DNA from: Flaveria trinervia
Taxonomy: Eukaryota > Streptophyta > Magnoliopsida > Asterales > Asteraceae
Reading direction: 5' to 3'
Assembly (NCBI GenBank): GCA_025506515.1
Contig: CM046452.1
Span: 104,536,551 to 104,600,550, forward strand
Length of the DNA stretch: 64,000 bases
In this document: positions 48,901-59,939 of the stretch, piece after piece
Layout: every line of letters starts with the position of its first letter
Position numbering within the stretch: position 1 is the stretch's first letter
Position numbers and translations under genes: made by a program
Notes under the pieces: model-generated
The model's database searches: none
The model's input: only the letters and a program-made list of their open reading frames with translations
What the model was told of the DNA's origin: nothing

Positions 48901-49670
48901 ATCTTTTCATCATCTAGTTAGCATTATTCTGCGGCTTTACATCTTGAGACTTTTTTCATTATTTTGCAAATATGAAATATTGTGACTCAACTTTATTTTC
49001 ATCCACTTGCAGAGAGGTTTTCTTTCTTTTTTTTTTTTGAACATCTAAATCCACCATAATTTCTTAATGATGGTAGATTAACACTAGTTTATATGATCTT
49101 GCTATGGAGCTCGCTTGTAGCACTATTAAAACCTTTTTAATTGGAAATTATGTGGAGATTATTTCTACACGAATAGTCATTTTTTTTTTCGATGTCAAAC
49201 TTACAACTTTAGCTTTTCTAACAGGTTAAATTTTAAAGATCCTTGTAAAGGCTTTTTGGAGGTTGAAAAGGTATATTATTATTATTATTATTATTATTAT
49301 ATTAGCTTGTGTAGATATTTCATATATTTTATATATTTACCTTTTCTAATTCATAAAGGAAGCTATAAAACAAACTTGATGATAGAGGCTTATATATTTC
49401 ATATCTGATGATCAATTATTGCTAGTCAAACTTGTGACCATAAAGGTAGAAATTTCCTCTCATTGATAAACCATCTTGGGTGATTTTTATGGATATAATT
49501 TTTTATTCTGTAGAATGGATCTAAAAATTTTATTTGTTTTTTGGTCTTTGTTTTTATGGAATTATGTATTTTTATCATGTGTGCAGAATGTCAAGAAAGA
49601 CAAAGGACATTTTACTGAAAACCTAGTGAAAACATGTGATCATAAGACATCATATGGTCAATAGGAACCA
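44500..49670 (+). pseudogene. Further degenerate copies of the same gene fragments
   Basis: The GACATTTGAGCAGACC / GAACTTGATAAAGAAAGG segment reappears at about 44755-44825, 47430-47510 and 48055-48120. The ENLVETFDD exon reappears at about 46440-46505 (ERQVTENLVETFDDYFKHAK) and 49590-49660 (FTENLVKTCDHKTSYGQ). The order differs from blocks A and B, and stops and gaps are common. A TTA microsatellite lies at 49271-49298. I take this as decayed duplicates; no intact gene is evident. Confidence 0.5.
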
Positions 49671-50031
49671 TCATAAGGTCACCATTAGTACTAAACTCCT
49701 TATGTTACTTTAGGATTTCATTAGGAACATGAAACTTGAGTTCTCTTTTTTGTAGATTTCCGATCTCTTTCTTATAGCTCCACAGATCCTATTGTATTGA
49801 AAATTGTGAAAGGATGTTCCACTTTACTTCACACCCTGCTTGGTACCTTGTTGGTCATGTTCTACAATGCCCACATAAGCATGGACTTGAACCACTTTTT
49901 TTCTTAAGACTTTTTATCTTTCTTTAGTTTAGTCTTAGTTTGTGGTATACATGTAGGATTTCCTTCCTACATGTATATAAAGGTTGCTTTTTATTCTAAT
50001 GTAATATGAAATTATTTTGTTTACTTTTACC

Positions 50032-50414
50032 TGGTATTGGTATAGCTAGCCGCCACTGTTTTGAAGAATTGAATTCTTGTTTCAGTTATCCTACTCAATC
50101 CATGTCTCGTTTTTGTATAGTTCATGTGGTGGTTGTTCACTGTTAACTTGGTATGAGCAATCAACACGAGAACTCTTGAACAACTCGTTCGACTCTTTAT
50201 TGAAAGCAAAGAAAAAATTATGAATTACATGTACCAGACTTATGTTTATATAATACTCCTACCTTGCAAAAACACAAATCTACTATGACTTAACTATCTA
50301 CCTAACCTCTTTATCTAGAACAATTCAAAAAACAAGATACGCAGCAACAAGATAAGACAAGAAAAAGTAAGACCAAAATGACACTTTTAACCCTTGGTTT
50401 TTAGATCTCCACCA
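50032..50414 (-). mobile_element. Copia-like 3' LTR with adjacent polypurine tract
   Basis: Read on the minus strand, a polypurine-like CTCAAGGGGAGGTA (50415-50428) is followed by TGGTGGAGATCT, and the block ends in GCTATACCA near 50038, giving TGG...CCA ends. Inside are a TATA box (TATTATATAAACATAAG) and an AATAAAG polyadenylation-like signal in the correct order for an LTR. PPT followed by LTR is the 3' end of a copia-type retrotransposon. Upstream internal sequence shows no clear integrase or RT domain, so the rest of the element is absent or decayed. It lies about 0.7 kb beyond the 3' end of the Tudor-SN gene. Confidence 0.5.
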
Positions 50415-50428
50415 TACCTCCCCTTGAG

Positions 50429-51090
50429 ATCTCCCAAGCCTCCTTGTCGATGACTAATCAACCGACTTCAAAGTTGGCATTGTTCAAATCTTCACTTTCA
50501 CGGACTTAAATTTCCGCATCATTTACAAACTTGCATCCAACAACACAATCCTTGGTTTAGTGGTGATTGCGTCTATCTATTTTTAATACATAATCAACAC
50601 ATCAAATCCCTCCGCTATAAGAATTGGACTAATAGGTTCAAGGTGAAAAGGTTATTTCTAAAAGCTTACCCCTAAAAGTCATGCAAATTAGGTTCAATAT
50701 GAATCCTAAACTCACCACAGTATTCTTCAGAAGTTATTACCTGCAAGTGATGGCCGGGGAGAATACAATCATAACAATTCAAAAAAGAAAATATTATAAA
50801 TCTTTAACAAAAACTCTGAAGAGCAGGGAATATAAACTTATATCACAAACAAACATCCGCTTATGGTCTGTTAAACTCTTATCCTAACAGCCGGTTGGCC
50901 TTATTAAGAGTCTGTATAAATTAGATACGGAGACAACAAAGGAAGAAAGGTCAAAACTGTCCTCTACCGAATATAAATAACAACCGCAGAAACAAAAACA
51001 TCAACTTTTTTTGCTTTGCAGCATGTCCTCGTTTCTCTCCCTAAACAGAGGATTTTAGGAGCCTGCAACAACTTCTTAGGTGTTATTTTC
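50429..51090. other. Region downstream of the Tudor-SN gene
   Basis: Probably contains the 3'UTR of Tudor-SN (nearest the stop at 51091-51093) and leftover retrotransposon sequence. No gene is recognised. The minus frame at 50964-51164 is a shadow of the last Tudor-SN exon. Confidence 0.45.
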
Positions 51091-54000
51091 TTAACGTTTT
51101 CCAGCACCAGTTTTCTTAGCAGTAGGCAGAGGGTTTTCCTCATCGTCAGACTCGATATCACCATATTCCCACATCCCCAACCTTTTCGTACGTGCTTCTT
51201 CCTGGTATTTTTCTAGTTCATCTAGCATTTGTTGTCTGTCTTTAGGCTCCCATCTCCTCCTTTTCTCCAGCCTTGCTACTCCTCCTGAACCATTATTAGA
51301 TTAAGGTTTAACAAAATGAACAGCAAGACTATGAGTGGTAATTTAGATCCTTGTCTTTATGAATGGTTAATGAAGGTTATGTTTTGTCTCTTAACAATTC
51401 CTTCAATCTCGTAAAGAAATGGGTTACAAGTAGAAAGTGTTATTTTTAATGCCGGTCAAATTAAAAGAGCAACCAACTTTTGGTAAAATATATTTTGTGT
51501 AACTAAGTTTGTTTTTTTTTTGCAAGAAAAAATCCCAAGTTTTAAGAACCCTCAAAACTTTGTGATAAAAAAATCTGCTAGTCAAATTAAAATTTTAACT
51601 GAGTTGGTTACCTTTTTATGCATTTCAATTTATCTGTAATATGCATAAAACCTCCGAAACCATTTTATTCAAAAATATATATTTTATTTTTGGAAGAGAA
51701 TCTATAATCATACTTGACACACCAAGTCATCAAAAAATGTTCAAACTGTAAACGAAAAAAATATTTCAGATCAAACCAATCCTTACTAAAACCAAAAAGA
51801 GGGTTTCAGAGATACAAACCTTGAGCATTATGGCGTTAATACTGGTATCAGATTCCTCATCGATCAAAATTACCAACAGAATACTTCCAGTTCCTTGACC
51901 TTTGACTTTTCCTCCAGAAGTATCTCTCTCCTCAATTACTGCCTTAAATGCCTTTGGCTCACTAAGTGTGTTTTCACTTAGATGCATGGCTGCTTCCTGA
52001 CCATAATCCTGCTCCAACGTAGGTACCTTTAAGTACGCCAGCTGGCAAAGTTGAGCCAGCCCAGGTGCAGAGGATACAGATGGATCCAGAGGTCGTAACT
52101 GGTTGTAAGTAACAGCTTCTTGATTTCCATAATCAATGTAAAACACCTCGAATTTGTCTTTAGTTGATTGAACGGCCCCACGTGGACCACTTACAACCTT
52201 ACACATTATAAGAAACAACTGGTTATAATCATAAGAAATAGAGATTATCAACATTTTAAGCTTGCAAAATAGAAGGTCAGTCTCACCATGGCTCGGTTCC
52301 ATGAGTTGTCTGCGCTAAACTGTGCAAGGACGACATCACCCTTCTTTGGATTGAATGCACCAATCACGGGTGCTTCTTTGAGGTTTAAAGAAGCAAGTTG
52401 CTTTTGGATAGAAGCAACTTTCTGATCTTCAACAGCCTGGACATAGAATTTGCCTCCACCAAGAACTTCAGTCACTATTACCTATAATTAACCATTTACA
52501 TAACAAATTTATCAAATCAAGCATATTCAAAGGGGTATATCAATAATAGTAGAATACTAAACCTTAAACTCTTCTTTCTGTTTTCTATCATTAGTGGCAC
52601 CATTAGAAACTTCCTCTCCTTCTACATAGTTTTCCCATATCTGCAACAAAAATATCAATCAGAGCTGATTCTACGCTATCATTTAATATATGCTTTTAAA
52701 ACCAAGTTTCTTACCTTCAATTTCTGCCTTTTGGCAGACTCCTCAGCCTGAGCAAGATGGTGAACATCTGGAATCCTATCCGCGCCAAACCCTGTCTGAA
52801 GTCTTGCAAGGCCAGCTTCTAGAAGGGTGATCCCAACGTTAGTTTTTGATTCCCACAAGGAGCCCAAAAAGGTGCCGGTTTTATCAACAGTTTCCACTTC
52901 GATCTGAGCCCACAAAAATTCTTAGTAAATAAATTTAGAGCTGATAAGCATACATTGTAAAAAGGAAATATCACCTCTACATCCCTTTGCATAATTTTCC
53001 GTCTCATAAGTGAAATTGCATCGTTGAGTAAGGCTCATCACGACCAGGACATCTGACACCAGATAATGAGAAAGCAATGCTGCATGTTTCTTTTGGGACA
53101 AAAAGTTTAAACCTATGACCACTGAGGACGTATTCAACGACAGCTGTCATCCGCCTGTTACGTTGCAGAAAGGGGAGGAAATCTTTGGCTTTCTTGGCCG
53201 AGGTCTGAAGAAATACAATTTTCAAATTATAATAATATTAAAAACACCAGTTATTAATCAATGATCATAACTAAAGCAGCTGAGCGGTTACTAACCGTCA
53301 AGAGGTCCGTGACATGCATACTTGGTGGATCTTTAGCAGAATGAATCCCTTTTCTCCCGGCAATAGCACGAGATTCTGCTGCAAGAAGATTCTCATAGTA
53401 ATTTGATCTTTCCTCAAAATCTCTATGTCTAATGACAGTGCCAAACCCACGGGCAATGATGAGCTCAGCAACATTTACACCTGGCTGCTGATTCACTGCT
53501 GTAGAGGGCTTAGCTGACGACACATCCTCTCTTTCCTTCCCTTGAAACAACAAGAAAACTGACCCGAACCCCATCACCCGTGAATCTGCGGGCCCAGCTG
53601 GAGCAGCAGATCCATCCGCAAGTGGGACTTTTCTAGAATATTCCATTGAAACTTGAACCTGAGTTTAAACAACAGTTTAATAAGAAAATTAAACAACTTC
53701 CAATTTCAAATTAAAGATAAACCTAGAGGGTGCAATTTTGACCTATTTACTTATATATGGGTCAACTTGGATTTTGTTATATCTAAAACAGGTCAAATTG
53801 GTCAAACTTTGAAAATTGCTCAGTCTATTTTTAGGGCATATAATCGAAATTAGATTACTTGTTTTTGTAATCATAATGAACACATTAAATATTTATAGAA
53901 TAAAAATAAAGATGGTCAAACATGTTTGTGGGTCAACCCAAACGGACATGGCTCATTTCAAGTTTCCCTTTATGACCACTTTTACCATAAGCCCCTTCTG

Positions 54001-56779
54001 TTGCATTACCTGACCCACCCATCAAACCACCTCTAGAAATTAGTATGAAAAACAAATTACAAACATTAGGAAAAGGTGTCCTACTTGATGGCCGATTAAT
54101 CTTGTTCTTAGAAATTCTCTTGCTTCACGGGCATAAGGAGCAGGTTTCTCATCTCTTCTTGGATTTCCCAATTCGGACACCTGATACTTGAGAGATTGAC
54201 TCGTCTCTCAGCTGCTGGACTTCCAAACGGTAGAGATTCATCAGCAACAATGATGCAGTCTCCACTAACAACTTCAACCACCTGTATAATGGAAAAATAC
54301 AATAAGTTTAAAGTGAATTTTGAGATGGCGTGAAAAGAAGAGAGCTTATATGAAGTGTGCTTAGACTAACCTTTCCAGTAAAATTGTCTGATATTGCCTT
54401 TGAATTAGTAGATGGAGGTACATAGTTTGTCCAAAGCCTCAACTTATTCTTCTTTGCTTGAAGCTCTGCAGCCTTTAACTTCCTCCTGGCTTCATCTTCC
54501 ATCATACTTGCACTCCACTCAACATACTTTGCATATCCCTACACAAAAACAAGAAAACCAAATAGGGAAAGTCAAACACTCTTCTTTAACTATATATCAA
54601 GTAATATAGTATTCATGGGTGGAGAGAATGGTTATTTATATTTTTACGAAAGAAAAGAGTGTTTTAGATAGAACACATTAAATAAAGAAAGCATGAGATC
54701 TGTCTCGGAAGAAATAAATAAAGCTTAAATCCACATTGATTGATTAGTTTCCTAATCTCAGGATGAGCAAGTAGAAGTATTTAGCATCCCACAAAACAGT
54801 TATAATGATGAGGATTGGCATACATTGATGATTGATCAAATATTATAGATTTAAAAGAACATAGCATACATTTTCAATAAGCTCCATTGCCAGGTCCTTT
54901 GGGGATTCACCATCAGCGTAATACACAGAGCCGATCAAATTGCTAAACTTGTCGACGCCCTCAAGAACAATACGGACCTGTAGGTTACTCCATTAGTAAA
55001 CTAGATAAATTTTTAACTCGGCAGTTCTATCAAAACAATGTGCTAGATCACATATTTGCAAATAGAATAATACACATTTAACTAACAGATTACATACATC
55101 TCTGTTTAGCACGCGAATCTCGGTAAAATGTTTAGCTTCCCTCCCAAAAGCATCCGGGGAAACTTCATTAAAGGCTGATGAGGCTGTAATTCTCTGAGCT
55201 GATGTTAAAGGCCCACGAGACTCGCCATTAGTTTCTCCATTTGGTTCATCAGATGGTACGTCAGTTCCTGTGATAGGTTCTTGAGTTGTTCTTCTTCCCA
55301 TTGATGGTGCCTAATTAAGACAAAAAATAATAATATGCATTAACGACAAAGTATCAACAAGAAGCTCTAAGGACTATATAAGAAATGTATATGTTCATAA
55401 TAAACTTCCTAGTTCCTACCTGGATTCCAGCAACAAATACTTGTACAAATTGAAAATCTGGTAGCAGATAAACACGAAGCGAGCTCCCATCACGAACTTG
55501 TTCTACAATAGCTTCCATGGATTTGCCTTTGTTTGCAGCTAAGAGGCCCATTGCATCTAGATTGCTGGGATCGCCAACAGCAGATGGGGGAAGGTTTCTA
55601 ATAGCAGCATCAACAGAACCCGGGGACTAAATGAAAATGACAACACAAAAATCAGTTACATAACAACAAAGCATATTAAAATAACATCGGTATTTATCAA
55701 AGGAGATTAATCCAGCATATATTCTTGCACAAAAATAATATAAGTCATGACTCTAGCACCAAAGAGCAATTAGCATTGCGTAGGAGCAGAAGAACTGACT
55801 TTGTAAGTTAGAAAGGAAGAAATGAAAATCAAAATGGTATTATTGGGAAAGATTTATCAGTTTGTAAATAAAATCAGTGTTACATAACGTGAAAAGCAAA
55901 AGCCTTATTTAATTAGAAAGAAAGGAAGATATTCCATATCGAACAGAGTCTTCAGCATATTCTGATTTAAAATATGATGAGGAAACAAAAAAAACTAGTA
56001 GTCATTAGGTCAAGTTAACTAACCCTGTCCCATAAACCTACTCCCTGTTGTCTAGCTTGTTCTTCAAGACGTAACAGTTCAGTATGCTCAGGGGTCACCT
56101 CTCCTTTACCCTCCTTAACCTGAATTTAGTAATTGAAGATATGTTAAATGCAAAGGTGATTTCCCAGTTATATAAGCTGGTTAAGGAATTAAAATTACCT
56201 TCGCCCAGCCATGAGTGACAACCTCATTTCCAACATTTGTTGTACCGATGAAAACACTGCAGAATTCCCTAGAGAAATTTGGGATGGTGTATTCTGTCTT
56301 AAATACAACATCCTGGTAAAGAAATAAATTAATTAATATAAACTACTTAGACCAGCATCAGTTAATGATAAGTGCAACATGATAGTAGAAAAGCAGCACA
56401 AGGTTCAATAAATCAGAACCTTTCCTATGCACAATTTCCGTAGAAATTCCCTGCTATCCCATGCGAATGGGTCATCCTGGCCACCACGACGTGCCTACAT
56501 ATAAAAAAATGAAGCATTTAGTAAATTCCGTCAGCAGCAATTAAGAATTCTGGCAGCAGAAATTAGATAAATTCCAAGTATATTTATAATGCAAGGCATT
56601 TAAAGAATTGCATGTTAAAGTAGACATACTAGTCTGGGAGCAGAAAGATGAGCCAAAACAACAGTCTTCTCAGGAGGGATTTCTGCTTTGGTAAATCCCA
56701 TAATCACCAAGGTGTCCCCAGACAAAACAGCTTTCACTTTTCCCCTCAGCCATTGTGAATTTCCAGCTGGTTGTGCCAT
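51091..56779 (-). CDS. TSN: Tudor-SN ribonuclease (Tudor staphylococcal nuclease), 16 coding exons, three one-base frameshifts
   Basis: Coding exons on the minus strand, 5' to 3': 56630-56779, 56420-56494, 56199-56312, 56024-56119, 55420-55626, 55098-55310, 54870-54977, 54371-54538, 54085-54281, 53296-53658, 52975-53204, 52715-52903, 52563-52640, 52287-52481, 51820-52197, 51091-51284. Almost all exons are phase 0. The total is 2955 nt, three short of 986 codons, matching the roughly 985-aa plant family. Four staphylococcal-nuclease-like repeats start near residues 10 (WLRGKVKAVLSGD), 182 (EAIVEQVRDGS), 374 (FTGKVVEVVSGDC) and 585 (AVVEYVLSGHRFKL). The Tudor domain (GDVVLAQFSADNSWNRAMV, FYIDYGNQEAV; about 774-825) and a fifth partial SN repeat follow. 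The protein binds RNA, scaffolds stress granules and P-bodies, and stabilises stress and gibberellin-related mRNAs. Exons 9, 11 and 16 each lack one base (near 54172, 53024 and 51281) at AAA or GGG codons; all else is clean, so assembly error is likely. Confidence 0.95.
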
Positions 56780-57790
56780 CGCTAACAAATCTACAAAACA
56801 AAATGACATCAAACATTAAAATTTACATCATGATGCAACTAAGCTCTCAAATGAAAGGTGCACCCACATAGGCTGTTATGTCTTTAGCTTTTATGCTTCC
56901 TTACATGCAAGAAACCACTGAACAAAATTTCAAAATTCATGTTATGTCTTTAGCTTTTATGCGTTACAATATAATTAACCACGGCCAGTACACATTGCAA
57001 TAACTTCCATGTTTTAATGTCCCATCCCTTCTTAATCCAAAATATCTAAACCACAGATCAAGCTAATTATCATTAAAGTTCACAAGACTATAAAGATAAT
57101 TCTTTTCAGCCTTTCAGATATAACATGCACACTCCAAAACACATACCAAACTGTCTAAATTTTAAAAAAACTGCGATGAAACTTAACTTCACTATAAGTC
57201 CATTACCAGACAATCCATCATCTCAGAGCAATCTGTCACGACCTAAACAAAACGACGGTGAAAGAATGATACGCTCACCAAATCACATCAATCTACTCCA
57301 AAGCGCAAAACCTACAGTTCACCAATCTCTAGATCCACATGCTAGAATATACCAAAAACAAAAAATTCAAAATAAATCCAGATAAAACCACATAACCATC
57401 ACGAATGCACAAATTCACACTCCAATCACATCATACATCTCAAAAATCGTCCTAGATCAACAATCCGTCAAATCATCACACAAAATCAATCCAGCCACTC
57501 CGATCTATCAAATTACACGAACAGAAACACGGTATAACGAAATCTCCTGCATGTAAACACCTCGATTCACAACAAAACGTTTAGCATTAGATCCGAACAG
57601 TACAATACCTCAAGGTTGCCTCTTCGGATCGATCAATCAAAAAACTCACAAGAATCGATCAATCTGAAATCAACTCCGAAAGTATAATTATCAAAATTAA
57701 CACATGATTAAAGCGGAATTAATACGAAAACGATAGTGGTTCGAAATTGAGAGCACTAGAGGAGTAGTTCGGCCGGCGGAGGTAATTTTG
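56780..57790 (-). promoter_or_regulatory. Tudor-SN 5'UTR with leader intron
   Basis: On the minus strand an acceptor TTTTGTAG precedes the short leader ATTTGTTAGCGATG, placing the intron edge at 56790/56791. A matching donor (CCTTGAG before GTATTG) lies at 57608/57609, giving an approximately 0.8-kb leader intron and a first untranslated exon from 57609 to about 57790. The plus-strand frame at 57125-57385 lies inside this intron and is not a gene. Confidence 0.6.
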
Positions 57791-57808
57791 TTAGATATAA
57801 AAGGGGAG

Positions 57809-57818
57809 TATTTATATA
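57809..57818 (-). promoter_or_regulatory. TATA box of the Tudor-SN gene
   Basis: TATATAAATA on the minus strand, followed after about 30 bp by the inferred transcription start in the purine/pyrimidine-mixed sequence near 57780. Position agrees with the leader exon described for Tudor-SN. Confidence 0.65.
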
Positions 57819-57839
57819 TGAGGGATCAAAAGAAAAGTG

Positions 57840-59010
57840 AATAATATGCCCCTCTATTTTGGGTAAATTACCGAAAATGCCATAGGCTTTGCGCTAACTG
57901 ATTCTGACTATCCTTGGTGTTGGAGTACCATATGGGTATCTATGACGAGATTTACTTCCACGTCATGTTCATTGGCCAATCAGAGTGCGCCGCGTATGCT
58001 GAATCACCTGCTTTTGTTACAATTGTATCTTCGGTTCATTATCTAAAAGATACATTTTTTAACTGGTTGCATCGAAATTATAAAGTTAATTATTCGAATC
58101 GGTTTTGAATTTATACCTGATTTGTAAGTTATTCTGTTACCAAAAATAAGATACTTTACATAAATACGTAGATTTCAACATTTATTCAAATTTATTTAAA
58201 CAAAATACTGAATACTACACTAACCAAATTATTTTATTATTATTTTTTCTTTTGTTAAGTAAAATTAAGAAATTGTGATTGTGTATACTATTCAAAATCT
58301 ATTTCAAAAACCGCTTTGAAACTTAGATTAAAATAAATACGACAAAACGTCAATTTTAAATTTTATAAAATATCATGTTTTATATGTATGCAAGAGAAAA
58401 AAAACAAAACATTTAAACAACTTTGATGGCTTGTGCATTCATATTTAATTGCTTGTATATTATCACACAAACTCGTATTAAAAAAAAAGGTATCTAAACG
58501 CAAATAAAAATAAATAAATTACAATAGTATATTCAAAATTTTATAAACATTGTATATATGCCACCGGCCAAAAACCCCCTTAACTTTCTTTATTTGACAT
58601 TTTTTACCCTTAAACTTTTTGTAAAACTTTAAAAAATACACTGTCTATGTTTTAATGTAATATTTGTTCAAAAATAAGTTGGGTCAAATATAAACGTTTT
58701 AGTGCTTATTTTTACGTACGACTTGAGTTGACCAACGTTACGACATTGGTTTGTTTGGAAACGCGTCGGGTCAATATAATACTTTTCCATTTACTATACG
58801 TATGGACGTAAATTTAGTTCGAAATAATGTCGGGAGCAATTGTAAGTCTATGCTTCAGCATGCATTAATTTTGTTTGAAAACGAGTCAGGTCATTTATTA
58901 AACGTTTTTGTTCAACGGTATAAATTCGAGTTACTCTACGAATTAACGTAAAATTAGTTCTGAAATGAGTCGAGTCGATTGTATTTTATATTTTATCACA
59001 TCACGTACAA
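57840..59010. other. Intergenic AT-rich region
   Basis: No gene recognised. From about 58560 the sequence has repeated AAACG(A/C)GTC and GGGTCAATAT-like words that look like an old element leading into the Helitron-like end at 59011-59044. Confidence 0.4.
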
Positions 59011-59044
59011 TGTCGTGGCAACGCGCGATGGGTAATAAACCTAG
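59011..59044 (+). mobile_element. Helitron-like 3' terminus
   Basis: TGTCGTGGCAACGCGCGATG is followed about 10 bp later by CTAG and then T. The GC-rich segment near a terminal CTAG, in an AT-rich setting, resembles plant Helitron 3' ends, which insert between A and T. The hairpin is imperfect here and no 5' TC end was identified. Confidence 0.35.
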
Positions 59045-59395
59045 TTATACCTTAAAAGCTATAACATAATGAATAAAAAATATAAGCGTGTCATGTGTCA
59101 AAAATTGTTGAGGAAAAAAACAAAAGATAAACTATATTATAATAGTATATTTAAAATTCTATATAACATTATATTTTAGAGCTATAAGATAAAGATGTAT
59201 AAAATATAATGTCTCATGTGTCAAAATTTAGCTGGTAAAAACGGAAGAAAACGGGAAAAAAAAAAAAAACAAAAAACATAAACTATTATGTATAAATTGT
59301 AGATCTAAACAAACAATAAGATGTTACAACATAATTTATGTCACATATCAAAACTAAATAAACTAATCAAGTGCTTGTATTCTTACGATGTCATG

Positions 59396-59440
59396 GTGAT
59401 TGATGTATTAAGTGATTGATGTATTAAGTGATTGATGTTT
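59396..59440. repeat. 18-bp tandem repeat
   Basis: Two perfect copies and one diverged copy of GTGATTGATGTATTAA. Downstream (59480-59545) a looser GATGAGT(C)AACTGATTTAT word also recurs. Confidence 0.7.
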
Positions 59441-59629
59441 TAATCCCATCATGGCCATTTAGTAGATTTATATATTATCATAAATCTTAGATCAACTGAT
59501 GAGTCAACTGATTTATGATGAGTTATCTGATTTAAGATGAGTCGATTTATGATTTTTAGAAATCATTAGTTAGAGTCTCACTAGACGTACTATGCTCTAA
59601 ATAGTTCAAATGTTTTATCACATTGAGTC

Positions 59630-59770
59630 TTTGGGTAGCGGGTTTCCCTTGGAATGGTGGGCGAGCCGGGTCACCAACGTTGTCTGTGTTCACGGACGGG
59701 TGGCCTTTCGCCAATGGTTTACCCGGATGACCGGGCTTAAAAATTATTCGTTGGTTGTTAAAAAAAAAAT
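59630..59770. repeat. Dispersed repeat related to the B12D-like gene intron repeat
   Basis: Shares GTGTTCACGGACGGGTGGCC / GGTTTACCCGGATGACCGGG / TTAAAAATTATTCGTTGGTT with the segments at 28895-29155. GC-rich relative to its surroundings. Element type is unknown. Confidence 0.5.
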
Positions 59771-59902
59771 TAAATATCTCGTGAGATCGATTTAGAAAGT
59801 ATCACATGTTGTTTTAAAAATGAAATAATACTATGAATTCAAGTAGCACCACTAACAATTTAACACTATGCATGTGCATACTCTAAAGCATGAATATATA
59901 AA

Positions 59903-59935
59903 CTAGTGGTGAAACCCGCACTGTGCGACGGTGGT
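59903..59935 (-). mobile_element. Helitron-like 3' terminus (minus strand)
   Basis: On the minus strand the sequence reads CGTCGCACAGTGCGGG, with a short CGCAC/GTGCG stem, then TTTCACCA and CTAG followed by T. This is closer to the expected Helitron 3' design than the end at 59011. The body would lie at higher coordinates; its TC start was not found. Confidence 0.4.
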
Positions 59936-59939
59936 ATAA

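Noticed and set aside
51016..51216. Plus-strand frame over the last Tudor-SN exon, and minus frame 50964-51164
   Set aside because: Both are shadows of the Tudor-SN C-terminal exon, whose minus-strand frame reads a conserved KRRRWEPKDRQ...GMWEYGDIESDDE tail.
57125..57385. 86-codon plus-strand frame
   Set aside because: It lies within the inferred Tudor-SN leader intron, has low-complexity composition and no homologous features.
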